A DNA stretch of 64,000 nt from Streptomyces fildesensis (GCF_016107395.1 NZ_JAAIKO010000010.1:1-64000), one strand, 5' to 3'; positions 41,983 through 50,806 are shown, numbered from the stretch's first letter. Made by a program: numbers and translations. The notes: generated by a model not told the origin, from the sequence alone.

Positions 41983-43152
41983 ATGGCTGCTGCTGCTCGC
42001 AAGGTCGCCGTCGTCGGCGTGGCGCTGTCCGACTGCGGACGGGTCGACGAGGCCACCCCGTACGCCCTCCACGCCCAGGCCGCCCGCCGGGCGCTGGCCG
42101 ACTCCGGGCTCGACCGGTCGGTCGTCGACGGCCTCGCCTCGGCCGGTCTCGGGATCCTCGCGCCCGTCGAGGTCGCCGAATACCTCGGCCTGCGCCCCAC
42201 CTGGGTGGATTCCACCGCCGTCGGCGGCTCCACCTGGGAGGTCATGGCCGCGCACGCCGCCGAGGCGATAGCCGCCGGCCACGCCAACGCCGTCCTGCTC
42301 GTCTACGGCTCCACCGCGCGCGCCGACATCAAGGCGAAGCGGCGCACCGCGAACCTCTCCTTCGGCGCCCGCGGCCCGCTGCAGTTCGAGGTCCCGTACG
42401 GCCACACCCTGATCTCCAAGTACGCGATGGCCGCGCGCCGCCACATGCACCAGTACGGCACGACGCCGGAGCAGCTCGCCGAGGTCGCCGTGCAGGCCCG
42501 CGCCAACGCCGCCCGCAACCCCGACGCGATGTACCGCACCCCGATCACCGTCGACGAGGTGCTGTCCGGGCCGATGATCGCCGACCCGTTCACCAAGCTG
42601 CACTGCTGCATCCGCTCCGACGGCGGCGGCGCGGTGCTGCTGGCCGCCGAGGAGTACGTGGCGGACACGGCGAAGACCCCCGTCTGGATCCTCGGCTCGG
42701 GCACCTCGGTCTCGCACACCACGATGTCCGAATGGGAGGACTTCACGGTCTCCCCTGCGGCGGTCTCGGGCCGGCTCGCCTTCGAGCGGGCCGGGGTGAC
42801 CCCCGCCGACATCGACCTCGCCGAGATCTACGACGCCTTCACGTACATGACGCTCGTGACGCTGGAGGACCTCGGTTTCTGCGCCAAGGGCGAGGGCGGC
42901 GCCTTCGTCGAGAAGGGCCGGCTCACGATCGACGGCGATCTGCCCGTCAACACCGACGGTGGCGGCCTGTCCGCCTGCCACCCCGGGATGCGCGGTCTGT
43001 TCCTGCTCATCGAGGCCGTCCGGCAGCTGCGCGGCGAGGCGGGCGACCGGCAGGTGCGCAAGTCCGGCGGACGGCTGCCACGGCTGGCCGTCGCCTCCGG
43101 GACCGGCGGCTGGTTCTGCTCCTCGGGAACGGTGATCCTCGAACGCGGCTAG
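41983..43152 (+). CDS. Thiolase-fold lipid-transfer-like protein (second copy)
   Basis: 389 residues. Same family as the 31162 gene: VAVVGVALSDCGRVD, GGSTWEVMAAHAAEAIAAGHA near 83-103, a mid-region Cys (KLHCCIRSDGGGAVLLA) near 205-221, IDLAEIYDAFTYMTLVTLEDLGFC near 270, and VNTDGGGLSACHPG near 325. The canonical thiolase Cys region is altered, so retro-aldol or transfer chemistry is more likely than beta-ketothiolysis. There is no ribosome site; the operator abuts the ATG, suggesting a leaderless message. The probable DUF35 partner is the gene at 44858-45337. Confidence 0.85.
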   Translation: MAAAARKVAVVGVALSDCGRVDEATPYALHAQAARRALADSGLDRSVVDGLASAGLGILAPVEVAEYLGLRPTWVDSTAVGGSTWEVMAAHAAEAIAAGHANAVLLVYGSTARADIKAKRRTANLSFGARGPLQFEVPYGHTLISKYAMAARRHMHQYGTTPEQLAEVAVQARANAARNPDAMYRTPITVDEVLSGPMIADPFTKLHCCIRSDGGGAVLLAAEEYVADTAKTPVWILGSGTSVSHTTMSEWEDFTVSPAAVSGRLAFERAGVTPADIDLAEIYDAFTYMTLVTLEDLGFCAKGEGGAFVEKGRLTIDGDLPVNTDGGGLSACHPGMRGLFLLIEAVRQLRGEAGDRQVRKSGGRLPRLAVASGTGGWFCSSGTVILERG

Positions 43153-43349
43153 GGCGTGCGGTGGCCGGGCCGGACGGAGTGGCCGGACCGGGAGCATTTG
43201 TCCCGTCGGTCAGGTTGTAGCGTCGGTCGGATTGCCTCGCCGGTCGGAAGAATCATGAAGATCGAAGATCACGAAAGGCCTCTTCGCGGCGGGCGTGAGT
43301 ACGCTGGCCCGGTCAGTGGATCTACCGGCGGCCCGGAGAGGGGTATCGC

Positions 43350-44249
43350 GTGGTCAAGCGCTTCGCCCTACCCCTGGCCTGCACGCTCGTGCTGACCGCC
43401 GCCGCGCTGTGGACGCCGTGGGCCAGCCCGCAGCCGAGCGCCCGGGAGGGCTGGACGAACCAGGCCGCGGCCCAGTTCTGGACCCCGGAGCGGATGGCGA
43501 ACGCCATGCCGCAGACCGCTCCGTTCGGGCCGGAGGAGCTGCCCCTCCCCAACGCGAACGTCAGCACCACCATCGCCCCGGCCGGGGCCGCCCGGCACAT
43601 CAGCGGTATCCCGACCGTCGGCGTGCTCTTCTCCGTCGACGAGTCGGCCGAGGCCCACTTCTGCTCGGCGAGCGTCGTCCACAGCCCGTCCCGCAGCCTC
43701 CTGCTGACCGCCGCGCACTGCGAGGCGGGCACGGACGTCGTCTTCGTCCCCGACTACGTCAAGGGCTCGAAGACCCAGCCGTACGGGACCTGGGCCGTCG
43801 ACCAGGTCTTCACCGACCCGCGGTGGGCGGACTACGACACCGGCTCCGACTACGACTTCGCCTTCGCGCGGGTGAAGAAGAACGACCAGGGCCGGAGCAT
43901 CGAGGACATCACCGGCGCCAACGTCCTGGCCCGGACACCCGGCTGGACCAACAAGGTCACCGTGATCGGCTACCCCGGCGAGGCCTTCGACCCGACGGGC
44001 CGGGCGATCAGCTGCACGACGGCCACCTCCCGGCTGTCCGGCCTGCGCCAGCTGCAGATGGACTGCGGCGGCTACTACGACGGCACGTCCGGCAGCCCCT
44101 GGCTGCTGGACTTCGATCCGAAGACGAAGACCGGCAAGGTCATCGGCCTGGTGGGCGGCCTGGACGGCGGCGGCCCGGACGACAGCGTCTCGTACAGCCC
44201 GCTCTTCGAGGACGCCCTCTTCACGCTCTACCGGACGGCGGGCGGCTGA
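43350..44249 (+). CDS. Secreted trypsin-like serine protease
   Basis: 299 residues. GTG start at 43350 with GGAGAGGG upstream. A signal peptide (ALPLACTLVLTAAALWTPWA) is followed by a chymotrypsin-fold peptidase with His in LTAAHC near residue 123, Asp in DYDFAFAR near 168 and nucleophile Ser in GTSGSPW near 248; two Cys pairs are likely. No regulon operator. Extracellular; substrate unknown and probably unrelated to the catabolic genes. Confidence 0.9.
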   Translation: MVKRFALPLACTLVLTAAALWTPWASPQPSAREGWTNQAAAQFWTPERMANAMPQTAPFGPEELPLPNANVSTTIAPAGAARHISGIPTVGVLFSVDESAEAHFCSASVVHSPSRSLLLTAAHCEAGTDVVFVPDYVKGSKTQPYGTWAVDQVFTDPRWADYDTGSDYDFAFARVKKNDQGRSIEDITGANVLARTPGWTNKVTVIGYPGEAFDPTGRAISCTTATSRLSGLRQLQMDCGGYYDGTSGSPWLLDFDPKTKTGKVIGLVGGLDGGGPDDSVSYSPLFEDALFTLYRTAGG

Positions 44250-44309
44250 GGGACCTGCCCGGCGCCCGCCGGCTGGTCGGCCAGGGTCGTCCCGTGTTCC
44301 GGCCGGACA

Positions 44310-44864
44310 CAACAGCGTGGTCGGGGCGCGCGACGCGGGCAGGGCGGCCGGCCTCGCGGCCCGGCTCGGCGCCCGCGCAGGCACGCTCGCGGACGCCGCC
44401 GAGCACGGTGAGACGGTGCTCGCCGCGCTTCCGCACGCCGCGATGAGCGACGTGATCACCTCGCTCGCCGACCCGCTCGCGGGACGAGCGGTGATCGCTG
44501 CTCGAACCCGATCGTTCCGGGGCCCGACGGCCTCGTGCTCACCACCGACGGCGGCCCGTCCGCGGCCCGCCGGATCGCGGCCGCGGCACCCGGCGCACAC
44601 GTGGTCAAGGCGTTCAACCTGTGCGCTGCCGGGGTGTGGGCCGCACCCACGGAAGGCCTGGCCGTCCCCCTGTGCGGGGACGACGCGAACGCCCTCGCCC
44701 TGGTGCGCACCCTCGTGACCGACCTGCGCGCGGTCCCCCTGGACGCGGGCGGCCTGGACCGCGCCGGCTACCTGGAGGCCACCGCCGCGTTCGTGATCGG
44801 CATATGGTTCGCCGGCGGCGACCCACGCACGGTCCTGCCACCCCTGGAACACTCAACTCACTGA
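44310..44864 (+). pseudogene. Decayed F420-dependent NADP oxidoreductase (Fno-like)
   Basis: Two reading frames together give a broken NADPH:F420 reductase-like protein. Up to about 44505 frame 1 reads VVGARDAG...ETVLAALPHAAMSDVI; from there the match continues in another frame as CSNPIVPGPDGLVLTTDGG...GAHVVKAFNLCAAG...LPLAVPL-type C-terminus to the stop at 44864. The N-terminal Rossmann GxGxxG segment is missing. So there is a 5' truncation plus a frameshift near 44500. Confidence 0.6.
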
Positions 44865-45337
44865 GCAGGCAGCGGGGTACCGGAGACAGGAGATGTATCG
44901 GGTGCGGCGGGTGCGAAGACGGCGACGGCCGGAGCGTGGGAACTAGCCGGTGCCTCCGGGTTGGCTTCTTCGGTGCGGAAGCGTACGTGCAGGTCCATGC
45001 CGATCCGCAGGGCGGACGCTTCGCAGTCGACGACCTCCGTCATCATCCGCGGGCCCTCGGCGAGATCGACGACGGCGGCGACGTACGGCACCCGGGTGCC
45101 GAAGGGCGGCAGGTCGTTGAGGTGGACGACCGACCAGGTGTAGAGCGTGGCGCGGCCGCTCGCCTGCTCCCAGGCGACGTCCTCGCTCCAGCAGGACGGG
45201 CAGAACTCGCGCGGATAGTGGTGCGCGGTCCCGCAGGCGGCGCAGCGCCGGATCAACAGCCGGCCGTCGGCGGCGGCCTCCCAGTACGGGCGGGTGAAGG
45301 CGTCGATGTCGGGAAGGTCGAAGCGCTGCGCCGTCAC
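44858..45337 (-). CDS. Zn-ribbon OB-fold (DUF35) protein
   Basis: 159 residues from a GTG at 45337 that overlaps the upstream stop as GTGA. Zn ribbon C32-xx-C35 ... C46-xx-C49 (RCAACGTAHHYPREFCPSC), then OB fold (SGRATLYTWSVVHL, YVAAVVDLAEGPRM). Probable partner of a thiolase-fold enzyme; the nearest is 41983-43152, or the protein may serve both copies. Operator copy 11 controls the operon it shares with the DoxX-like gene. The last 25 residues are Ala/Pro-rich. Confidence 0.9.
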   Translation of the reverse strand: MTAQRFDLPDIDAFTRPYWEAAADGRLLIRRCAACGTAHHYPREFCPSCWSEDVAWEQASGRATLYTWSVVHLNDLPPFGTRVPYVAAVVDLAEGPRMMTEVVDCEASALRIGMDLHVRFRTEEANPEAPASSHAPAVAVFAPAAPDTSPVSGTPLPAQ

Positions 45338-45786
45338 AGGAACAGCCCCCACAGGTTGTCGAGCGACCAGGCCTGCCAGCTCATCGCGAAGAGCGCGACG
45401 AGCGATATCAGCGCCATCATGGCGTTCTGGCCCTGCTCGGCCCAGTCGTGGATCATCAGGACGAGATAGAGCAGGTTGAGGAGCAGCCCGCCGACGAGCG
45501 CCACCGGTGTCAGCAGGCCGACCGTCAGACCCAGCCCGAGCGCCAGCTCGGCGTACACGACGATGTACGCCATCAGCTTGGGCCGTGGCGCGACGACGGT
45601 GGTGAAGCCGCCCTGCACAAAGCTCCAGCGGTGTTTGTCCGCGACGCTCTTGGCCCAGGCGATGCCGGTGCCGCGCTCGAACCAGCCCTTCTTGTCCTTG
45701 TGCCGCCAGCTCTCCAGCCACCACAGACCGAGGCCTATGCGCAGCACGGCGAGCCATTCGGCTCCGGTGAGCCAGATCGTCTGCAT
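45334..45786 (-). CDS. DoxX-like four-helix membrane protein
   Basis: 150 residues from the ATG at 45786 (MQTIWLTGAEWLAVLRIGLGLWWLESWRHKDKKGW), with GGGAGG upstream; the longer extension runs through the operator. Four hydrophobic helices with the WLES.RHK motif of DoxX/DoxD-related proteins, which are linked to quinone or thiol redox reactions in the membrane. First gene of the operator 11 operon; its stop overlaps the DUF35 start. The link to acyl-CoA metabolism is by operon only. Confidence 0.82.
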   Translation of the reverse strand: MQTIWLTGAEWLAVLRIGLGLWWLESWRHKDKKGWFERGTGIAWAKSVADKHRWSFVQGGFTTVVAPRPKLMAYIVVYAELALGLGLTVGLLTPVALVGGLLLNLLYLVLMIHDWAEQGQNAMMALISLVALFAMSWQAWSLDNLWGLFL

Positions 45787-45807
45787 CGTGGGCCTCCCTC
45801 TCGAAAT

Positions 45808-45822
45808 CTGACGGTACGTCAG
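45808..45822. promoter_or_regulatory. Operator copy 11 (CTGAC-N5-GTCAG)
   Basis: CTGACGGTACGTCAG, perfect, 22 bp before the DoxX-like gene (minus strand); about 150 bp from the FAD monooxygenase gene (plus strand), which it may also serve. Confidence 0.8.
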
Positions 45823-45970
45823 TTCATCGGATGGAGACTGATCCGCGCAAGAGTCCGGCGCCAAACGCTCTCGGATTGATCGCTTCCGGGACTACTCTCA
45901 CTCCCGCGCCACCTGTCACCTTCCGGTACGTCCCTCCGACAGCCACTCCGCCAGGCCCCGGGAGCACCTC

Positions 45971-47239
45971 ATGGTCGACCACCCCACCTCCTCCGTCCCG
46001 CCGGCCTCCCCCGCGCCCGCCGCGGCCACCGCCTCCCCCGACGCGATCGTCATCGGCGCGGGACCCGGCGGCCTCGCCGCGGCGGCGGCGCTGAGCCGGC
46101 GTGGCGTCCGGACGCTCGTACTGGAGCGGTCGGACGCGGTCGCCGCGTCCTGGCGCGGCCACTACGACCGGCTGCATCTGCACACCACGCGACGACTGTC
46201 CGGCCTGCCCGGCTTCGCCATCCCGCGCGCGTACGGACGCTGGGTCGGCCGCGACGACGTCATCCGCTACCTGGAGCGCTACACCGCGCACCACCGGATC
46301 GACGTCGCCACCGGCATCGAGGTGTCCCGGATCGACCGCGTCGACGGCGCCCACATCGCCGCGGGCAGCCCTGGAGGAGCCGGCGGGCGCGGCGGCAAGG
46401 GCAGCGGAACGGGCGGTGGCACGTGGCAGCTGCCCGCCACCGGCGGACGGCTGCTCACCGCCTCCGTCGTCGTGGTCGCCACCGGCACCAACCACGTGCC
46501 CCACCTCCCGGACTGGCCCGGCCGCGACAGCTTCTCCGGCGAGCTGCTGCACGCCGCCCACTACCGCAACGCCCAGCCCTACGCGGGCCGCGACGTGCTC
46601 GTCGTCGGTGTCGGCAACACCGGCGCCGAGATCGCCGTCGACCTCATCGAAGCAGGCGCCGCCCGCGTGCGGATCGCCGTCCGGACGCCGCCGCACATCC
46701 TGCGCCGCACCACGGCCGGCTGGCCCGCCCAGGCCACCGGCATCCTCTGCCGCCGGCTGCCGACCGCGGTCGTCGACCGGGTCGCCCCGTACGTGGAGCG
46801 GCTCAGCGTCCCCGACCTGTCCGCCTACGGACTCGCCCGCCCCACCACCGGCCTCTACTCCCGCGTGCGCGACGACGGAGCCATCCCGGTACAGGACGTC
46901 GGCCTGATCGACGCGATCCAGGCACGGCGGGTGGAACCCGTCGCCGCCGTGGAGAGCTTCGACGGCGACAAGGTCGTGCTGGCCGACGGTTCGAGCATCG
47001 GTCCGGAGGTCGTCATCGCCGCCACGGGATACCGGCGCGGCCTCGAACCCCTCGTCGGCCACCTGGGCGTCCTCGACAGCGACGGCCGCCCCGTCGTGCA
47101 CGGCCCGCACACCCCGCCGGGCGCTCCCGGCCTCTACTTCACCGGCTTCACCAACCCCATCAGCGGCATGTTCCGCGAACTCGCCATCGACGCCCGGCGT
47201 ATCGCCCGCGCGGCCGCCCGAACCTCCCGGCGGCCGTGA
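45971..47239 (+). CDS. FAD/NAD(P)-binding monooxygenase-like protein
   Basis: 422 residues, two-dinucleotide-binding-domain flavoprotein. FAD site IVIGAGPGGLAAAAALSRRG near 27-46, W-RGHYDRLHLHT near 63, NADP site LVVGVGNTGAEIAVDLIEAGA near 213-233, and ATGYRRGLEPLVG near 352, the pattern of flavin-containing and YUCCA-type monooxygenases. Such enzymes oxygenate ketones or N/S atoms. It may be controlled from operator copy 11 in the divergent region. The Gly-rich loop near 140-155 looks inserted. Starts at ATG 45971 without a strong ribosome site. Confidence 0.86.
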   Translation: MVDHPTSSVPPASPAPAAATASPDAIVIGAGPGGLAAAAALSRRGVRTLVLERSDAVAASWRGHYDRLHLHTTRRLSGLPGFAIPRAYGRWVGRDDVIRYLERYTAHHRIDVATGIEVSRIDRVDGAHIAAGSPGGAGGRGGKGSGTGGGTWQLPATGGRLLTASVVVVATGTNHVPHLPDWPGRDSFSGELLHAAHYRNAQPYAGRDVLVVGVGNTGAEIAVDLIEAGAARVRIAVRTPPHILRRTTAGWPAQATGILCRRLPTAVVDRVAPYVERLSVPDLSAYGLARPTTGLYSRVRDDGAIPVQDVGLIDAIQARRVEPVAAVESFDGDKVVLADGSSIGPEVVIAATGYRRGLEPLVGHLGVLDSDGRPVVHGPHTPPGAPGLYFTGFTNPISGMFRELAIDARRIARAAARTSRRP

Positions 47240-47425
47240 CCGACCGCTGTCCGATCCGTTCTTGTACGTACCCCTTCCTCCCCCGTCCGCCCCGGACCCC
47301 GCTCTGGCCGTTTCCGGCCAAAGAAGCCACCGACCGGGTCCGCCGGTGTCCGTTCGCGCGCCCAAAACCCCCTGAATAGCGGCCCAGTTGGCCTCCTTCA
47401 CATCTTTCACATGCCCGCACTGTTC

Positions 47426-47440
47426 CTGACACGTCGTCAG
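47426..47440. promoter_or_regulatory. Operator copy 12 (CTGAC-N5-GTCAG)
   Basis: CTGACACGTCGTCAG, perfect, 60 bp before the NDP-forming CoA ligase start. Confidence 0.78.
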
Positions 47441-47449
47441 TTCAGTAAT

Positions 47450-47464
47450 CTGACTATGCGTCAG
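47450..47464. promoter_or_regulatory. Operator copy 13 (CTGAC-N5-GTCAG)
   Basis: CTGACTATGCGTCAG, perfect, 24 bp from copy 12 centre to centre, 35 bp before the ATG at 47500. Confidence 0.78.
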
Positions 47465-47499
47465 TTCTGTATACCTTCGAGCAGGAGCGGGCGAGACCG

Positions 47500-49677
47500 A
47501 TGCTTGGATCGACATACAGCACCCGCAGCCCCGGCCCCGGGCCCGCCGCACGCGGCGCGTCCGACACCGACGTCGGTGGCCGTCCGCTGCACAACACCGT
47601 CCCGGACCTCGACCGGTTCTTCCGGCCGGAGACCGTGGCGGTGGTCGGCGCGTCCGACACGGAAGGACGGCCGAACACCGGCATCACCAGACAGCTCATC
47701 GCCTGGTCGCAGCGGGTCGGGGCCCGGCTCTTCCCGGTCAACCCCGGCCGCGAGACCGTCTTCGACCTGCCCTGCTATGCCTCGGTGACGGATCTGCCGG
47801 AGACCGTGGACCTCGCGGTGCTCCTCGTCGGTGACCCCCTTCCCGTCATCGAGCAGTTGGGCGAGGCCAAGGTCCGGTTCGCCGTCGCCTTCGCCTCCGG
47901 ATTCGCCGAGACCGGTGAGGAGGGCGCCGCCGCGCAGACCCGGCTCGCCGAGGTCGTCGCCGCCTCCGGCATGCGGCTGCTCGGCCCGAACACCAACCTC
48001 AACGCCTTCGAGAAGTTCCGCGAGGACCTGACCGGGCCGGCCATCGCGCTGATCACCCAGTCGGGCCACCAGGGCCGGCCCCTCTACACGCTGCAGGAAC
48101 TGGGCATCCGCATCAGCCACTGGGCACCCACCGGCAACGAGGCGGACCTCGAAACCGCCGACTTCATCTCGTACTTCGCCGAGCAGCCCGAGGTCGGGGC
48201 CATCGCCGCGTATGTGGAAGGGCTCAGGGACGGCCGCTCGTTCACCCTCGCCGCCGACCGCGCGGCCCGCAACAAGGTGCCGGTGGTGATGGTGAAGGTC
48301 GGCCGCACCGAGACCGGCGCCCGCATGGCCGCCTCCCACACCGGCAAGCTGACCGGCTCCGACGCCGTCGTCGACGCGGCCTTCAAGCAGTTCGGCGTCA
48401 TCCGCGTCGACGGTCTCGACCAGCTCCAGGACACGGCGACCCTGCTCGCCCGGGCCAAGCCGCCCACCGCGGACGGCGTCGTCGTCTATTCCATATCCGG
48501 CGGCACCGGAGCCCACTTCTCCGACCTCGCCACCGCCGCCGGACTCGATATCCCGCGCCTGTCCGACGAGAAGCAGACCGAACTCCACCAGTGGATCCCC
48601 GACTACCTCAACGTCGCGAACCCCATCGACAACGGCGGTCACCCGGTGGGCGACTGGCGCGGCCGGAAGATCATCGACGCGATCCTCGCCGACCCGTCCG
48701 TCGGCGTCCTCATCTGTCCGATCACCGGTCCGTTCCCACCCATGAGCGACAAGCTCGCGCAGGACCTGGCCGACGCGGCGGAGAGCACGGACAAGCTGGT
48801 GTGCGTGGTGTGGGGCTCGCCGCTGGGCACCGAGGACGCCTACCGCACCACGCTCCTCGGCTCGTCCCGGCTCGCGACCTTCCGCACCTTCGGCAACTGC
48901 ATCAGCGCCGTCAAGTCCTACCTCGACCACCACCACTTCGCCGCCGCCTACCGCTCCCCCTTCGACGACGCCCCGCGCACCCGCTCCTCCTCGGCCCGCA
49001 AGGCGCAGGCCCTGATGCGCGCGGGCCACCAGCTCAGCGAGCACGCGGCGAAGCAGATGCTGCGCGCGTACGGGATCCGGGTGCCGCGCGAGCAGCTGGT
49101 CACCAGCGCGGCCGGATCCGTCCGGGCCGCGGGCCTGGTGGGCTACCCCGTCGTCATGAAGGCGTCCGGCGCGCAGCTCGGCCACAAGACCGAACTCGGC
49201 CTGGTCAAGATCGGTCTGACCTCCGCGAGCCAGGTCCGCGACGCCTATCGCGACCTGACCGACATCGCCCGCTACGAGGGCGTGGAACTCGACGGCATCC
49301 TCGTCTGCCAGATGGTCGAACGCGGCGTCGAGATGGTCGTCGGCGTCACCCACGACCCCCTCTTCGGCCCGACCGTCACCGTCGGCCTCGGCGGGGTCCT
49401 CGTCGAGATCCTCGCCGACGCCGCCGTCCGCGTACCGCCGTTCGGCGAGGACATGGCCCGCGACATGCTCGGCGAACTGCGCGGCCACCGGCTGCTCGAA
49501 GGGGTCAGGGGGGCGCCCCCGGCCGACGTCGACGCGCTCGTCGACGTCGTCATGCGCGTACAGCGGATGGCGATGGAACTCGGCGGCGATCTCTCCGAAC
49601 TCGACATCAACCCGCTGATGGTGCTGCCGCGCGGCCAGGGTGCGGTGGCGCTCGACGCACTCGCGGTCTGCCGGTGA
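47500..49677 (+). CDS. NDP-forming acyl-CoA ligase (acetate-CoA ligase family)
   Basis: 725 residues with fused alpha and beta regions. CoA-binding Rossmann domain (FFRPETVAVVGASDTEGRPN near 40), succinyl-CoA-ligase-like alpha domains (ALITQSGHQG near 183, ASHTGKLTGSDAVVDAAFKQFG near 280, whose His is the phosphohistidine candidate), and a C-terminal ATP-grasp (YGIRVPREQLV, YPVVMKASGAQLGHKTELG, VGVTHDPLFGPTVTVGLGG). The enzyme makes acyl-CoA from acid, CoA and ATP with ADP release, or the reverse to gain ATP. Two operators lie upstream. Probably handles a small acid or the end product of the pathway. The 3' end is a 15-bp tandem array. Confidence 0.9.
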   Translation: MLGSTYSTRSPGPGPAARGASDTDVGGRPLHNTVPDLDRFFRPETVAVVGASDTEGRPNTGITRQLIAWSQRVGARLFPVNPGRETVFDLPCYASVTDLPETVDLAVLLVGDPLPVIEQLGEAKVRFAVAFASGFAETGEEGAAAQTRLAEVVAASGMRLLGPNTNLNAFEKFREDLTGPAIALITQSGHQGRPLYTLQELGIRISHWAPTGNEADLETADFISYFAEQPEVGAIAAYVEGLRDGRSFTLAADRAARNKVPVVMVKVGRTETGARMAASHTGKLTGSDAVVDAAFKQFGVIRVDGLDQLQDTATLLARAKPPTADGVVVYSISGGTGAHFSDLATAAGLDIPRLSDEKQTELHQWIPDYLNVANPIDNGGHPVGDWRGRKIIDAILADPSVGVLICPITGPFPPMSDKLAQDLADAAESTDKLVCVVWGSPLGTEDAYRTTLLGSSRLATFRTFGNCISAVKSYLDHHHFAAAYRSPFDDAPRTRSSSARKAQALMRAGHQLSEHAAKQMLRAYGIRVPREQLVTSAAGSVRAAGLVGYPVVMKASGAQLGHKTELGLVKIGLTSASQVRDAYRDLTDIARYEGVELDGILVCQMVERGVEMVVGVTHDPLFGPTVTVGLGGVLVEILADAAVRVPPFGEDMARDMLGELRGHRLLEGVRGAPPADVDALVDVVMRVQRMAMELGGDLSELDINPLMVLPRGQGAVALDALAVCR

Positions 49678-49740
49678 GCGGCCTGCCGGTGAGCCGTCCG
49701 CCGGTGTCCTGTCTGCCGGTGTCCTGTCTGCCGGTAAGCG
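49666..49740. repeat. Five 15-bp tandem units spanning the CoA-ligase stop codon
   Basis: Units like GTCTGCCGGTGAGCG at 49666, 49681, 49696, 49711 and 49726, with drift (GTGTCCT variants). The first unit contains the TGA stop (49675-49677); the others fill the gap to the next gene. Confidence 0.85.
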
Positions 49741-49786
49741 GTCCGATCCGCCCTCAGCCCTACGTACAAATAGGAGCCACTCCCCC

Positions 49787-50632
49787 ATGACGCCCACCCC
49801 CCGTGAAGATTCCGTCGACCCGATCAGTCCGATCGATCCGGTTGATTTATTGGTACTTCACGCCACTGACAACGGCGTCTCATGGATCACTCTCAACCGC
49901 CCAGAAGCGATGAACGCCGTCACCTGGGACCAGCGCGAACGCATCATCGCGCTGCTCGACGCGGCGTCCGCCGACCCCGCCGTCCGGGCGGTCGTCATCA
50001 CCGCCACCGGCCGCGCGTTCTGCGCGGGAGCCGACCTCAGCGGCGGCGCGGCCGCGCCCGGCGAGCGCGTCGCGGGCGATGTCGCCCGGACGATCCGGCG
50101 CGGCGCGCAGCGCCTCGTCTCCGCCGTCCTGGACTGCGAGAAGCCGGTGATCGCGGCGGTCAACGGCACCGCGGCCGGCATCGGCGCGCACCTCGCCTTC
50201 GCCTGCGACCTCGTCCTCGCCTCCGACCGCGCGAAGTTCATCGAGGTCTTCGTCCGCCGCGGCCTCGTGCCCGACGGAGGCGGGGCGTATCTGCTGCCGC
50301 GGCTCATCGGCCCGCAGCGCGCGAAGGAGCTCATGTTCTTCGGCGACGACCTCCCGGCCGCCGCCGCGGAACGCCTCGGTCTCGTCAACCGCGTCGTCCC
50401 CGCCGAGGACCTGGAGAAGACCGCCCGCGAATGGGCCGAACGCCTCGCCGCCGGCCCGACCCGTTCCCTGGCCCTGACGAAGCAACTGGTCAACGCCTCA
50501 CTGGACGCCGACCGTTCGACGGCCTTCGCCGCGGAGGCGGCCGCCCAGGAGATCAACATGACGACGGACGACGCCCAGGAAGGCGTCCGGAGCTTCGTGG
50601 AGCGCAGGTCCCCGGAGTTCGGGGGGCGATGA
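49787..50632 (+). CDS. Enoyl-CoA hydratase/isomerase with a TTA codon
   Basis: 281 residues, crotonase fold. Oxyanion-hole parts AFCAGADLSGG near 81-91 and NGTAAGIGAHLAFACDL near 127-143. FIEVFVRRGLVPDGGGAYLLPRLIG near 155-178 has the DGGG variant seen in PaaG-type isomerases. Starts at ATG 49787 after AGGAG. Codon 21 is TTA (49847-49849), the rare Leu codon read by the bldA tRNA in Streptomyces, in a short run of rare codons (TTA TTG GTA CTT). It lies downstream of the CoA ligase and may share its promoter. Translation could therefore be delayed to late growth. Confidence 0.88.
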   Translation: MTPTPREDSVDPISPIDPVDLLVLHATDNGVSWITLNRPEAMNAVTWDQRERIIALLDAASADPAVRAVVITATGRAFCAGADLSGGAAAPGERVAGDVARTIRRGAQRLVSAVLDCEKPVIAAVNGTAAGIGAHLAFACDLVLASDRAKFIEVFVRRGLVPDGGGAYLLPRLIGPQRAKELMFFGDDLPAAAAERLGLVNRVVPAEDLEKTAREWAERLAAGPTRSLALTKQLVNASLDADRSTAFAAEAAAQEINMTTDDAQEGVRSFVERRSPEFGGR

Positions 50633-50806
50633 CGGCGGGGCGGTCCCCGCGGCGATCGGTATGCACCAGAGCCACCACGTACGCCCCTGACGTCCGGCCG
50701 CCCACGCGGAGAGCGCGAGGACCGGCAGCACGTGCAGGACCGCGCCGCTGATCGCGAGGAGTTCGAGAAGAGGGGGCACGATCCGCCGCCGGATCCCTCT
50801 TCCCAT

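Noticed and set aside
49509-49526. GGGGGCGCCCCCGGCCGA inside the CoA-ligase gene, identical to part of the nested palindrome at 6659
   Set aside because: It codes in frame for a natural-looking RGAPPAD stretch with no other match to the element, so chance similarity is more likely than insertion.
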